DNA from: JBJFGR01 sp051892875
GTDB taxonomy: Bacteria; Pseudomonadota; Gammaproteobacteria; Enterobacterales; Succinivibrionaceae
Assembly (NCBI GenBank): GCA_051892875.1
Contig: JBJFGR010000152.1
Coordinates: 1-5,351, forward strand
Length of the DNA: 5,351 nt
Direction: 5' to 3'
Positions within the stretch are counted from its first letter, which is position 1. Each line of letters opens with the position of its first letter. This document shows positions 1-5,351 of this stretch, one piece after another. The notes below the pieces were generated by a model. That model did no database searches and was not told the DNA's origin. It saw only the letters and a list, made by a program, of their open reading frames with translations. The translations under genes were made by a program, and so were the position numbers.

Positions 1-324
1 CAAAAGAATTTAACTAGAATATTTAATAAGTTATATAATAATGAATATGATGATGAAATTTCATTAGAGGTTAAATTACCACCTCCAATGTTCTTGAATA
101 TAACTAATACTAATCAAATGATTAATAATGTCCAAGATTATTCTAATAGTGTTGCTGAAATAATGCTTGATGGTACAGAAGACGATGCTGTAAAGCAAGC
201 AGTAATACGTGAAATAAACAAACGTAATCTAGGATCATATTTAGATATAGAAGATCTAGAAGAAACTGTTATAAGAGCAAAGCAAGATGCTGCTGCTAAA
301 AAGAATGATAATGAAGAAGAATAA
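1..324 (+). CDS. C-terminal part of a phage structural protein, possibly the portal protein (5' partial)
   Basis: The frame is open from the first base to a TAA at 322-324, giving 107 residues. The ATG at 88 is an internal methionine: it has no Shine-Dalgarno sequence (the bases before it are TTACCACCTCC) and the frame continues upstream of it without a stop. The fragment carries a VKLPPPMFLN segment (about residues 24-33), then an amphipathic, probably helical stretch, then an acidic and lysine-rich tail ending KKNDNEEE. A 'LPPP..L' strand followed by helices and a charged, probably disordered tail resembles my recollection of portal protein C-termini in large myoviruses, and a portal would fit beside sheath and tube genes. 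That assignment is inference from resemblance; another capsid or neck protein is possible. It is the only gene on the + strand and converges on the tail genes, with a palindromic terminator six bases after its stop. Confidence 0.45.
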   Translation, partial: QKNLTRIFNKLYNNEYDDEISLEVKLPPPMFLNITNTNQMINNVQDYSNSVAEIMLDGTEDDAVKQAVIREINKRNLGSYLDIEDLEETVIRAKQDAAAKKNDNEEE

Positions 325-329
325 AATAT

Positions 330-353
330 GTGTAGCCACATATGTGGCTACAC
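330..353. terminator. Bidirectional intrinsic terminator between convergent genes
   Basis: This is a perfect 24-base palindrome: GTGTAGCCACAT followed by its exact reverse complement. As RNA it would form a stem of about 10 bp with an AUAU loop on either strand. It starts six bases after the stop of the + strand gene and ends 25 bases from the stop of the - strand tube gene. T-rich sequence follows on both sides: on the + strand TATTTATTTTTT ends at 371, and on the - strand ATATTTTATTC lies below 330. A shared terminator for the two convergent units is the simplest reading. A perfect palindrome could also bind a dimeric protein, but the position favours termination. Confidence 0.8.
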
Positions 354-378
354 TATTAATATTTATTTTTTAAAAATA

Positions 379-1527
379 TTAAACTGGCTGACGGCTCTTA
401 CCATTAGCAATATCATTACCGATTGCACTATTTCCTAATTGGTTTCTGATATTGTTCTTTTCTCCTACAGGAATGAAGTGTTCACCACTATTATTAATCA
501 TAGTTCCACGTAGGGAATCATAATATGCACCTTGATTAGTTTCACCATGCGCTTCAGAACCATTGTTATTAATCTTTTTAACGTCACCAGTATATTGGCC
601 ATTTTCGTTCCACCATGTGTTATTAGTCCATCTGCTGTTTGTACCATCAGAGCTGATAGATTCATCACCTACAGTAACGTTACTAATAGCATCATAAGCG
701 AAGTTATTACTATCAACGATAACTCTAGAACCAGAGAGGTTATTAGGATTACGCATAGCCATTAACATCTTTTGAGCTTTAATATAGACCATATCATTAT
801 TAATAAAGAAGCCATTAAATGATAGAGAAACTTCTTTGAATTCAATGGCACCCTTATCGCCAACATATAAATCAGAATAAGGAGCACTAGTAGGTTGTGC
901 TGCACAGATTAAGAATGCCCTTTCAATTTTAGTCATTGTATTATCTGTCAAAAAATACATAAATGTGAAACATTCACGATGAGGACCTGGGTCTGAACCA
1001 GAAAGTCTTGCGCCGCCGTTTGCTGCATTACCAAATATATAATCATCGATTAAACCATGATAATGCTTTACTTGAGTATCAGGATCTTTAATACCAGTAA
1101 GATATAGTTCATGTGCTTTAGTAAGTAAAGAACCAGATCTTTCATAATATCTCATTGTAAAGTTAGAGTTGGAAGGTTTATTAACCTTATTGATAACTTG
1201 AATTGAACGAATACCATTAGTAATTTCTGCAGCATCCGCTTGAATATTATCTATGTTGTCGATACCGCGGAAGTCATTTTCAAGAACATGAATATAGTTA
1301 TTTATAATAACACCAATACCATTAGGATCTTTTTCTGCTAAATCCATTAAAAAGTCAGGTGCTTTAACACAAACTAAAAATGGATAACCAGATTCATATA
1401 AATCCCATTGCTCTAAGTTACTAAAGTCGGTAACTCCACGCATTAAGTTATATTGAAGTAATTGTCTAGGAGTTTTTAGACCTTTAAAAGCACCACTAGT
1501 GCTTATACCTGTTGTAGTTTCACTCAT
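379..1527 (-). CDS. Probable tail tube protein, with a long Asn-rich C-terminal extension
   Basis: A complete 382-residue gene. The ATG at 1527 follows GGAAAGGGGG (1546-1537) with a 9-base spacer. It begins 20 bases after the sheath stop, so the two are almost surely co-transcribed; sheath followed by tube is the usual order in contractile-tail modules. About residues 20-255 look like a folded core. Two stretches recall tube proteins of large phages: YYERSGSLLTKAHELYLTGIKDP (about 127-149), and the region about 185-240, which contains FTFMYFLTDNTMTKIERAF, AQPTSAPYSDLY and KEVSLSFNGF. The last resembles the strand-rich end of gp19-type tube proteins. From about residue 260 the protein becomes rich in Asn, Gly and Ser (23 Asn in 123 residues), with a WTNNTWW cluster and no obvious core, suggesting a flexible or surface-exposed extension. 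At 382 residues it is over twice the length of T4 gp19 (about 163). The function is inferred from position and resemblance; another major tail protein is the main alternative. Confidence 0.7.
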   Translation of the reverse strand: MSETTTGISTSGAFKGLKTPRQLLQYNLMRGVTDFSNLEQWDLYESGYPFLVCVKAPDFLMDLAEKDPNGIGVIINNYIHVLENDFRGIDNIDNIQADAAEITNGIRSIQVINKVNKPSNSNFTMRYYERSGSLLTKAHELYLTGIKDPDTQVKHYHGLIDDYIFGNAANGGARLSGSDPGPHRECFTFMYFLTDNTMTKIERAFLICAAQPTSAPYSDLYVGDKGAIEFKEVSLSFNGFFINNDMVYIKAQKMLMAMRNPNNLSGSRVIVDSNNFAYDAISNVTVGDESISSDGTNSRWTNNTWWNENGQYTGDVKKINNNGSEAHGETNQGAYYDSLRGTMINNSGEHFIPVGEKNNIRNQLGNSAIGNDIANGKSRQPV

Positions 1528-1536
1528 ATATTATTT

Positions 1537-1546
1537 CCCCCTTTCC
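1537..1546 (-). promoter_or_regulatory. Unusual G-run ribosome binding site of the tube gene
   Basis: Read on the - strand this is GGAAAGGGGG, nine bases before the ATG at 1527. The other two complete genes on this strand use canonical AAGGAGG and GGAGGT. The G-run can still pair with the CCUCC end of 16S rRNA through AGGGGG with a G-U pair, and it fixes the start codon. It overlaps nothing else and fills most of the 20-base gap after the sheath stop. Confidence 0.7.
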
Positions 1547-1547
1547 A

Positions 1548-4121
1548 TTAAACTGTAGTTACGTTTTCATCTAATGTAGAATAGTTCAATGCTGTAATAG
1601 TAAATATTTCAGCTTGAGCAAATGGTCTAAATACGATTTCAAGAGCAGCATAATAAATCTTATTCATCACACTATTTGGATCTTGAACATATTTAAACTT
1701 AACACTTGCAAATTTATTTCTATACGCTTCTATTACAGTTGTTACAGCTTCTTGATAAGTTTCCAAATCTGTATCATCTATAAAGCTATATCTTGCTGAT
1801 GGACAAGCTTTTCTAATAGATTGGATTAATTGGTTAACAAGCATTACGTTATTAATATAAGAATATTCACTTTCAGTTGGATTTAGAGTATATTCGGTAT
1901 CCATTACAAATACACCATCATAATAAGAACCATAGTTTACTCTTAGATCACAAGTCATTTGTTTTTCATTTCTAATAGTATCATCATCAGAAATATATGT
2001 AGTACCAATATTATTTAATGATGTCATACTAGAAGTTGGGAAAATCTTTGGCAGATAATTTACAGAGCCATCTATAGCATTTCCGAATATAATACCATTT
2101 GCAATACCAGAGAATACCTTATTTGGACCAGTAATATAATGATTTACCATAGCAATAGATAAACCATAAGTACCGGTTACAGTGATTCTCTTATTAGTAT
2201 AAGGATCTCTTATATCATAATAGATGCAAGTAACAGCATTATGCATTTCTTTAATATATGGTGCTTTAACATCTTCATCAAGATTACTATCATTAGACAA
2301 AGATAGATCTATTTCAGAATCATTTGCTCTTTCTATTAAATTTTTAATATCTTCATATGAAGACACATAAGTATTCATATCTAAATATGCTAAGATATCA
2401 CCTCTAAATGCAGCTAATCTTTGGATAGCTAATTTAACTTTAGGTGCATAATTAGCATCGAATATTAAGTTAGGGAATAAAGTGTCTACATTGAAAACAT
2501 CTACATCAAATAATCCAAAAAAGAATCTGAAATATTGTTGTTGATAATATACATCTAGATCATCAGTCTTAGTATTTTTAGTATCTTTTCCATAATATTT
2601 TTCTTTTAATTTTAACGTAGTATTTCCAATATCAACTTTGAATCCGCCATCATTACCACCATATAATCTACTAGCTAAGTTATTCTTAGATCTCTTAGCA
2701 TAATCATAGAAATAATATATTTCTGTTAGAGTAGTAGTATCGCTATTATTATAATATATATCATAAACATCATCTGCTTCATTACTAACATCAATATTAC
2801 TTGTTAAATAAATATTAGTATTAGGAATAGGATCTTTGGTAATAGATTTGTTTTTACAATCATGACCAAATAAGCAGTCATATTCTGATAGAATATTGTT
2901 TGATGCAGTGATACTTTCATTATAATCTTGGAATATTTCATTCAAAGCATCATAAGCATCATAATAATTTACTACTTGAATTTGATTGGAATTTAAATTT
3001 ACTGAAGATTCGATATCCATTACGTAGCCAGTACTGTTATTTCTAATATATGGATTTAAAGAAAAAGCGAAACTTTCTAGATTTGTTCCAGATTCATAAT
3101 CACTAACCTTTAATGTATATACAGAATAACCGTAAGTTTTAGAAGTTGCAGCATCAAATAAAAGTGATATAGACTTTTGAGACTTACCACGACCATTATC
3201 AAACACAGTAAATAATGGAACTATAACAGTTATACAACTTGCATCATATACAGCTTGACCTAAATCATCTAAGAATTTTTGAATACTTTCTTGGTCAGTT
3301 TTAGATGGCTTATCAGGAACAGTAATAGTAGAAGCTGATGTTTCGAAATCTTTAAATGCTTTTTCGATATCAGTAGAAGTGCTTAAAACTTTAACGCTTG
3401 CTTCTTTACTAATATTAAAAGTATATTTTTCAGGATCAGATTGTAAGTCTCCTTTAGGTCTATTAAAACCTATAGTTTCTTGTTGAACAGTGTCTTGAAT
3501 TGTTAGTGTCATATTTCCTTTAATAATTTTATTTTTAATAAAGTTCTTATGATCACTGTATAGATTTTTAAATTCTCTCGTAATAGTATCAGATTTAGAT
3601 GCATATTCACCTTTATCATCTATACTATAATCATCTTCTAATCCATCATAGAGATCAGCGGTACTAAATACTATAGGCCTTAATTCTAAGGAATAATTAT
3701 CTTCAAAAGTAAGAGTAGAGGCTTCGATTTTATCAGCTAAACCTGTCTCATTGAATATACCTTTGATAGCATCTTCAGTTAGTCTCTTTCTATAAGTAAC
3801 TGCTAATGCTACTGTAGCATTAGCAAGTTTAGCATCATCTAATACAGCTCTCTTTGCAATTAACTTTGCACCAGCATTAATATCCATTGATGCTTGTAAA
3901 AGAGGTTGTTTATATTTATTAAATAAAATTTTAGATTGTGAACCGTAAAGGTTGTAGAATTGTTGACCAACTACGTTAGTTCTAATTTCTTCAGGACCTT
4001 TAGGAGATCTAAATGTAGTAAGATACACAGGAGCAGATGGGTTACTATTTGATACAGTAACAGCTGCTGATACATTCGTGTTATCTACCAATATAAATTG
4101 CGATCCAGGATAACGACTCAT
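1548..4121 (-). CDS. Contractile tail sheath protein (large, 857 residues)
   Basis: A complete gene with a perfect AAGGAGG (4136-4130) eight bases before the ATG at 4121 and a TAA stop at 1550-1548. The product should polymerise around the tail tube and contract during infection. The N-terminal part (about 1-115) has sheath-like features: a short start ending in an extended strand, then SPKGPEEIRTNV, FYNLYG, and KQPLLQASMDINAGAKLIAKR, which match the 'G.EG..V....F...YG...Q...A..fi..GG..l...R' pattern of sheath proteins. The conserved alpha/beta part is recognisable at about 547-581 (LFPNLIFDANYAPKVKLAIQ, then LAAFRGDILAYLD), followed by a SGIANGIIFGNAIDG loop at about 671-685. The C-terminal segment, about 735-857, has long helices and a final strand segment, as needed for subunit cross-linking. 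About 115-540 lacks clear core motifs and probably holds inserted, outward-facing domains. At 857 residues it exceeds T4 gp18 (659). It lies 20 bases upstream of the tube gene and 80 bases downstream of the 241-residue gene. Confidence 0.9.
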   Translation of the reverse strand: MSRYPGSQFILVDNTNVSAAVTVSNSNPSAPVYLTTFRSPKGPEEIRTNVVGQQFYNLYGSQSKILFNKYKQPLLQASMDINAGAKLIAKRAVLDDAKLANATVALAVTYRKRLTEDAIKGIFNETGLADKIEASTLTFEDNYSLELRPIVFSTADLYDGLEDDYSIDDKGEYASKSDTITREFKNLYSDHKNFIKNKIIKGNMTLTIQDTVQQETIGFNRPKGDLQSDPEKYTFNISKEASVKVLSTSTDIEKAFKDFETSASTITVPDKPSKTDQESIQKFLDDLGQAVYDASCITVIVPLFTVFDNGRGKSQKSISLLFDAATSKTYGYSVYTLKVSDYESGTNLESFAFSLNPYIRNNSTGYVMDIESSVNLNSNQIQVVNYYDAYDALNEIFQDYNESITASNNILSEYDCLFGHDCKNKSITKDPIPNTNIYLTSNIDVSNEADDVYDIYYNNSDTTTLTEIYYFYDYAKRSKNNLASRLYGGNDGGFKVDIGNTTLKLKEKYYGKDTKNTKTDDLDVYYQQQYFRFFFGLFDVDVFNVDTLFPNLIFDANYAPKVKLAIQRLAAFRGDILAYLDMNTYVSSYEDIKNLIERANDSEIDLSLSNDSNLDEDVKAPYIKEMHNAVTCIYYDIRDPYTNKRITVTGTYGLSIAMVNHYITGPNKVFSGIANGIIFGNAIDGSVNYLPKIFPTSSMTSLNNIGTTYISDDDTIRNEKQMTCDLRVNYGSYYDGVFVMDTEYTLNPTESEYSYINNVMLVNQLIQSIRKACPSARYSFIDDTDLETYQEAVTTVIEAYRNKFASVKFKYVQDPNSVMNKIYYAALEIVFRPFAQAEIFTITALNYSTLDENVTTV
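3801..3825. repeat. Perfect inverted repeat inside the sheath coding region
   Basis: Two 12-base arms, TGCTAATGCTAC and its exact reverse complement, flank a single central base. They encode the ANATVALA segment of the sheath (about residues 100-107). As mRNA this could form a stem of about 10 bp with a tight loop. The alternation of Ala, Asn, Leu and Val codons can produce such symmetry by chance, so no function is assigned. Confidence 0.6.
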
Positions 4122-4178
4122 ATATTGTTCCTCCTTTTTATAATTTAAGTTTATTAATAATCTAATATCATAGATCTT

Positions 4179-4190
4179 TATATTTATGTT
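4179..4190 (-). promoter_or_regulatory. Candidate phage late promoter upstream of the sheath gene (AACA-N6-TA)
   Basis: Read on the - strand, positions 4190-4179 are AACA, TAAATA, TA. This fits the AACA-N6-TW late-promoter consensus that I recall for the Bacillus jumbo phage AR9, in which transcription starts at about the last base. A start at 4179 would give a leader of about 57 bases before the sheath ATG. The same stretch also contains ATAAATA, close to the T4-type late element TATAAATA, and a weak sigma-A-like pair (TTTAAA, 16 bases, TATGAT), so the polymerase class is not settled. The motif is short and the region is AT-rich. Confidence 0.3.
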
Positions 4191-4201
4191 TAAAGATAAA
4201 G

Positions 4202-4927
4202 CTAATCCATCATTATCTTTTCCATAGGTGAATGATTTCCAGTTTCTCCTACAGTAATAGAACTCATTAATGCATCATCCCAACATTCACTAGTTAAAGC
4301 AGTAAATGGTGATATACCTCTAGGAATTTCTTTAATACTACATGTTCTATAATCTGTCATATCATTACTTTTAGAAAGTCTAAATGGAATACTAGAATCT
4401 TTAGAAGATCTACATAATTCAGAGAATATAACTCCGATAAGTTGAGCACTAACATTATATCCATTACCAGTTAACTTAATATTCTCTAAGAAATAATCTT
4501 GCCATTCATTATAAGGAATAGTGTTAGGTAAGTTTCCACTTTGAAGAGCAGCATAAAATTTATCAAGATTAGCAGCATCTTCTACTACTTCATTTCTTAC
4601 TACTATTACACCTTCTTTATAATATTTCAAGACTCTATAGTCTTGAGGATCCATATTCTTGGTAAGTTTTATTCCTTTTAATATTTCTATATCATCTGGC
4701 TTGGTAAGAAATGTAGTAGGAAACTTGAAATTCTTCAAACCTCCAATAGGCTTATCGTTCTTATCAAATATTGCATAGTTTAATATACCAAATATTGATA
4801 CATACTCGCCTAAGAACTCAGCGAGTTTTGTAGTAAAATATTTTTCAGGTACATAGAACCTAAAAATACCATCATTCTTAAATAAGAATGATTGACCGTC
4901 AAGTTTTAAAAAACTAGGCATCTCCAT
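4202..4927 (-). CDS. Conserved-looking phage protein of unknown function upstream of the tail sheath
   Basis: A complete 241-residue gene. The ATG at 4927 follows GGAGGT (4941-4936) with an 8-base spacer; the second Met codon, at 4921, would leave a 14-base spacer and is less likely. It ends with TAG, while the other genes here end with TAA. I do not recognise the family. The product is probably soluble: no signal peptide or membrane helix is visible. It has an aromatic N-terminal part (FLFKNDGIFRFYVPEKYF, about 14-31), then a segment with IFGILNYAIFDKNDKPIGGLKNFKFPTTF (about 45-73), which looks strand-rich. The remainder is mixed, with several helices (about 118-170), and ends MEKIMMD. It contains three Cys (172, 196, 215) in no zinc pattern. 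Its place just before sheath and tube suggests a virion, neck or tail-assembly role, by position only. An 80-base gap separates it from the sheath, and no convincing terminator lies in that gap, so read-through into the sheath is likely. Confidence 0.85.
   Translation of the reverse strand: MEMPSFLKLDGQSFLFKNDGIFRFYVPEKYFTTKLAEFLGEYVSIFGILNYAIFDKNDKPIGGLKNFKFPTTFLTKPDDIEILKGIKLTKNMDPQDYRVLKYYKEGVIVVRNEVVEDAANLDKFYAALQSGNLPNTIPYNEWQDYFLENIKLTGNGYNVSAQLIGVIFSELCRSSKDSSIPFRLSKSNDMTDYRTCSIKEIPRGISPFTALTSECWDDALMSSITVGETGNHSPMEKIMMD
4871..4892. repeat. Inverted repeat near the 5' end of the 241-residue gene
   Basis: Two 10-base arms, ATCATTCTTA and its exact reverse complement, are separated by two bases. 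They cover codons about 12-19 (SFLFKND) of the - strand gene, roughly 35-57 bases after its ATG. The mRNA could form an AT-rich stem of about 9 bp just downstream of the initiation region. It may be chance in AT-rich coding DNA. Confidence 0.5.
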
Positions 4928-4954
4928 TTTATAATACCTCCATATATTGTAAAT

Positions 4955-4966
4955 TAATTAAATGTT
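4955..4966 (-). promoter_or_regulatory. Candidate phage late promoter upstream of the 241-residue gene (AACA-N6-TA)
   Basis: Read on the - strand, positions 4966-4955 are AACA, TTTAAT, TA, again matching the remembered AR9-type late consensus AACA-N6-TW. A start at about 4955 would give a 27-base leader with the GGAGGT site inside it. The motif lies four bases beyond the hairpin that ends the preceding gene's unit, a tidy order of terminator, promoter, ribosome site and gene. No good sigma-A pair was found: TACAAT (- strand) has no suitable -35 at 16-18 bases. Confidence 0.3.
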
Positions 4967-4970
4967 TTAA

Positions 4971-5002
4971 ATATCAGGAAGCGATTGCTCGCTTCCTGAT
5001 AT
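4971..5002 (-). terminator. Strong hairpin after the SH3b gene, probable terminator, GCAA tetraloop
   Basis: Perfect 14-bp arms (ATATCAGGAAGCGA and its reverse complement) enclose four bases. Read on the - strand the loop is GCAA, a stable GNRA tetraloop, whereas the + strand loop is UUGC; this supports function in - strand RNA. It begins five bases after the TAA of the SH3b gene. The sequence that follows, TTAAAACATTTAATTAATTT, is AT-rich but has no clean U-tract, so termination may be partial, or the hairpin may protect the mRNA end. Confidence 0.7.
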
Positions 5003-5007
5003 ATTTA

Positions 5008-5351
5008 TTATTCATTTATATAAGTAGCAGAACCAGAAATGTATCCGTTATATTGTGGTAAATGATACCATTTGACTTTTCCGACCATCTTATATGTGTC
5101 GTAATTAAGAGTAACACCGCCTTTAATAACAGTTACAATACCATATGAAGTTCCTGCATCAGATCTAATATTCCAAGTACCAGGTCTTACATCTATAGTA
5201 TTTGTTTCAGATACAATAGGAGTTTCATCTTTCTTTTCTTCTGTTTCAAAAGTACAAGCACGATATGTATCTACCTCAGATTTAGATATATCCCAATACT
5301 TATAGAAATCAGTATATTTAGGATTTCTATACCAGATAGATCTCCATCTTA
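5008..5351 (-). CDS. C-terminal end of an SH3b-domain protein, probable phage wall hydrolase (5' partial)
   Basis: An open frame enters from the right edge and ends with TAA at 5010-5008, giving 113 residues without a start in the window. The last 60 or so residues form a recognisable bacterial SH3 domain: VRPGTWNIRSDAGTSYGIV (about 54-72) matches the 'g.lNVRsGPg..y.vig' start, then KGG, KWYHL (about 93-97) and NGYISGSATYI (about 101-111) match the 'W.kV..nG..GWv...yl' end. Such domains bind cell-wall peptide cross-bridges and usually follow a catalytic domain in endolysins and tail lysins. Residues 1-40 (starting RWRSIWYRNP and including YKYWDISKSEVDTYR) may be the end of that catalytic domain, and about 36-50 is a charged linker. 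The enzyme type (amidase, lysozyme or endopeptidase) cannot be told. Its place beside tail genes allows either a lysis or a virion-associated role. Confidence 0.8.
   Translation of the reverse strand, partial: RWRSIWYRNPKYTDFYKYWDISKSEVDTYRACTFETEEKKDETPIVSETNTIDVRPGTWNIRSDAGTSYGIVTVIKGGVTLNYDTYKMVGKVKWYHLPQYNGYISGSATYINE

Noticed and set aside
88..324. A separate 78-residue gene starting at the ATG at 88
   Set aside because: The frame is open back to base 1 and no ribosome site precedes the ATG, so this is the end of a longer, edge-truncated gene.
138..341. A 67-residue - strand ORF overlapping the + strand gene
   Set aside because: It lies antisense to the real coding frame, its start lies inside the terminator palindrome, and its composition is that of a shadow frame.
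532..765. A 77-residue + strand ORF inside the tube gene
   Set aside because: Antisense to a well-supported gene, with no ribosome site and no sensible protein features.
1614..1799. A 61-residue + strand ORF inside the sheath gene
   Set aside because: Antisense shadow of the conserved sheath C-terminal region.
4174..4197. Hairpin ATCTTTA / TAAAGAT as a terminator after the 241-residue gene
   Set aside because: Only 7 AT-rich pairs with a 10-base loop and no U-tract; too weak to stop transcription, and it overlaps the candidate promoter.
4202..4204. TAG stop as a sign of a recoded genetic code (TAG read as Gln, as in some gut megaphages)
   Set aside because: No in-frame TAG interrupts any other gene, and read-through here would add only four residues before a TAA, so the standard code explains everything.
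1..5351. A hidden defence system, CRISPR array, tRNA cluster or mobile element
   Set aside because: No spaced direct repeats, cloverleaf sequences, transposase motifs or target-site duplications were seen; every large stretch is explained by virion or lysin genes.

Overview
The window looks like part of the virion-structure region of a large, contractile-tailed bacteriophage (myovirus). The DNA is AT-rich and tightly packed. Strong Shine-Dalgarno sites (AAGGAGG, GGAGGT, GGAAAGGGGG) and a bacterial SH3-type wall-binding domain suggest a low-GC Gram-positive (Firmicutes) host. An oversized tail sheath followed directly by a long tail-tube candidate fits a jumbo phage. The exact phage and host cannot be named from the sequence alone.

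Layout. Positions 1-324 (+ strand) hold the C-terminal 107 residues of a larger protein that is open at the window edge, possibly the portal protein. A perfect 24-base palindrome at 330-353 then separates it from everything else, which lies on the - strand and converges on it. In - strand transcription order, from the right edge, these are: the C-terminal end of a protein with an SH3b domain (5351-5008); a GNRA-capped hairpin (5002-4971); a 241-residue protein of unknown function (4927-4202); an 857-residue tail sheath protein (4121-1548); and, only 20 bases later, a 382-residue probable tail tube protein (1527-379).

Sheath and tube would form the two concentric layers of the contractile tail: the sheath contracts and drives the tube through the host envelope. 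The 20-base spacing makes co-transcription of the two nearly certain. The 241-residue gene sits directly upstream and is probably another virion or tail-assembly protein, by position only. The SH3b protein is probably a wall hydrolase (endolysin or virion-associated lysin), but its catalytic part is outside the window.

The two larger gaps on the - strand, upstream of the 241-residue gene and of the sheath gene, each carry AACA-N6-TA. This matches, from memory, the late-promoter consensus AACA-N6-TW of the Bacillus jumbo phage AR9, which is read by a virion-type multisubunit RNA polymerase. It is the most testable regulatory hint here and remains tentative. I found no tRNA, CRISPR array, insertion sequence or defence system, and no gene-free stretch longer than 300 bases. 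The window reads mainly as a conserved tail module with some unusual size and extension features.
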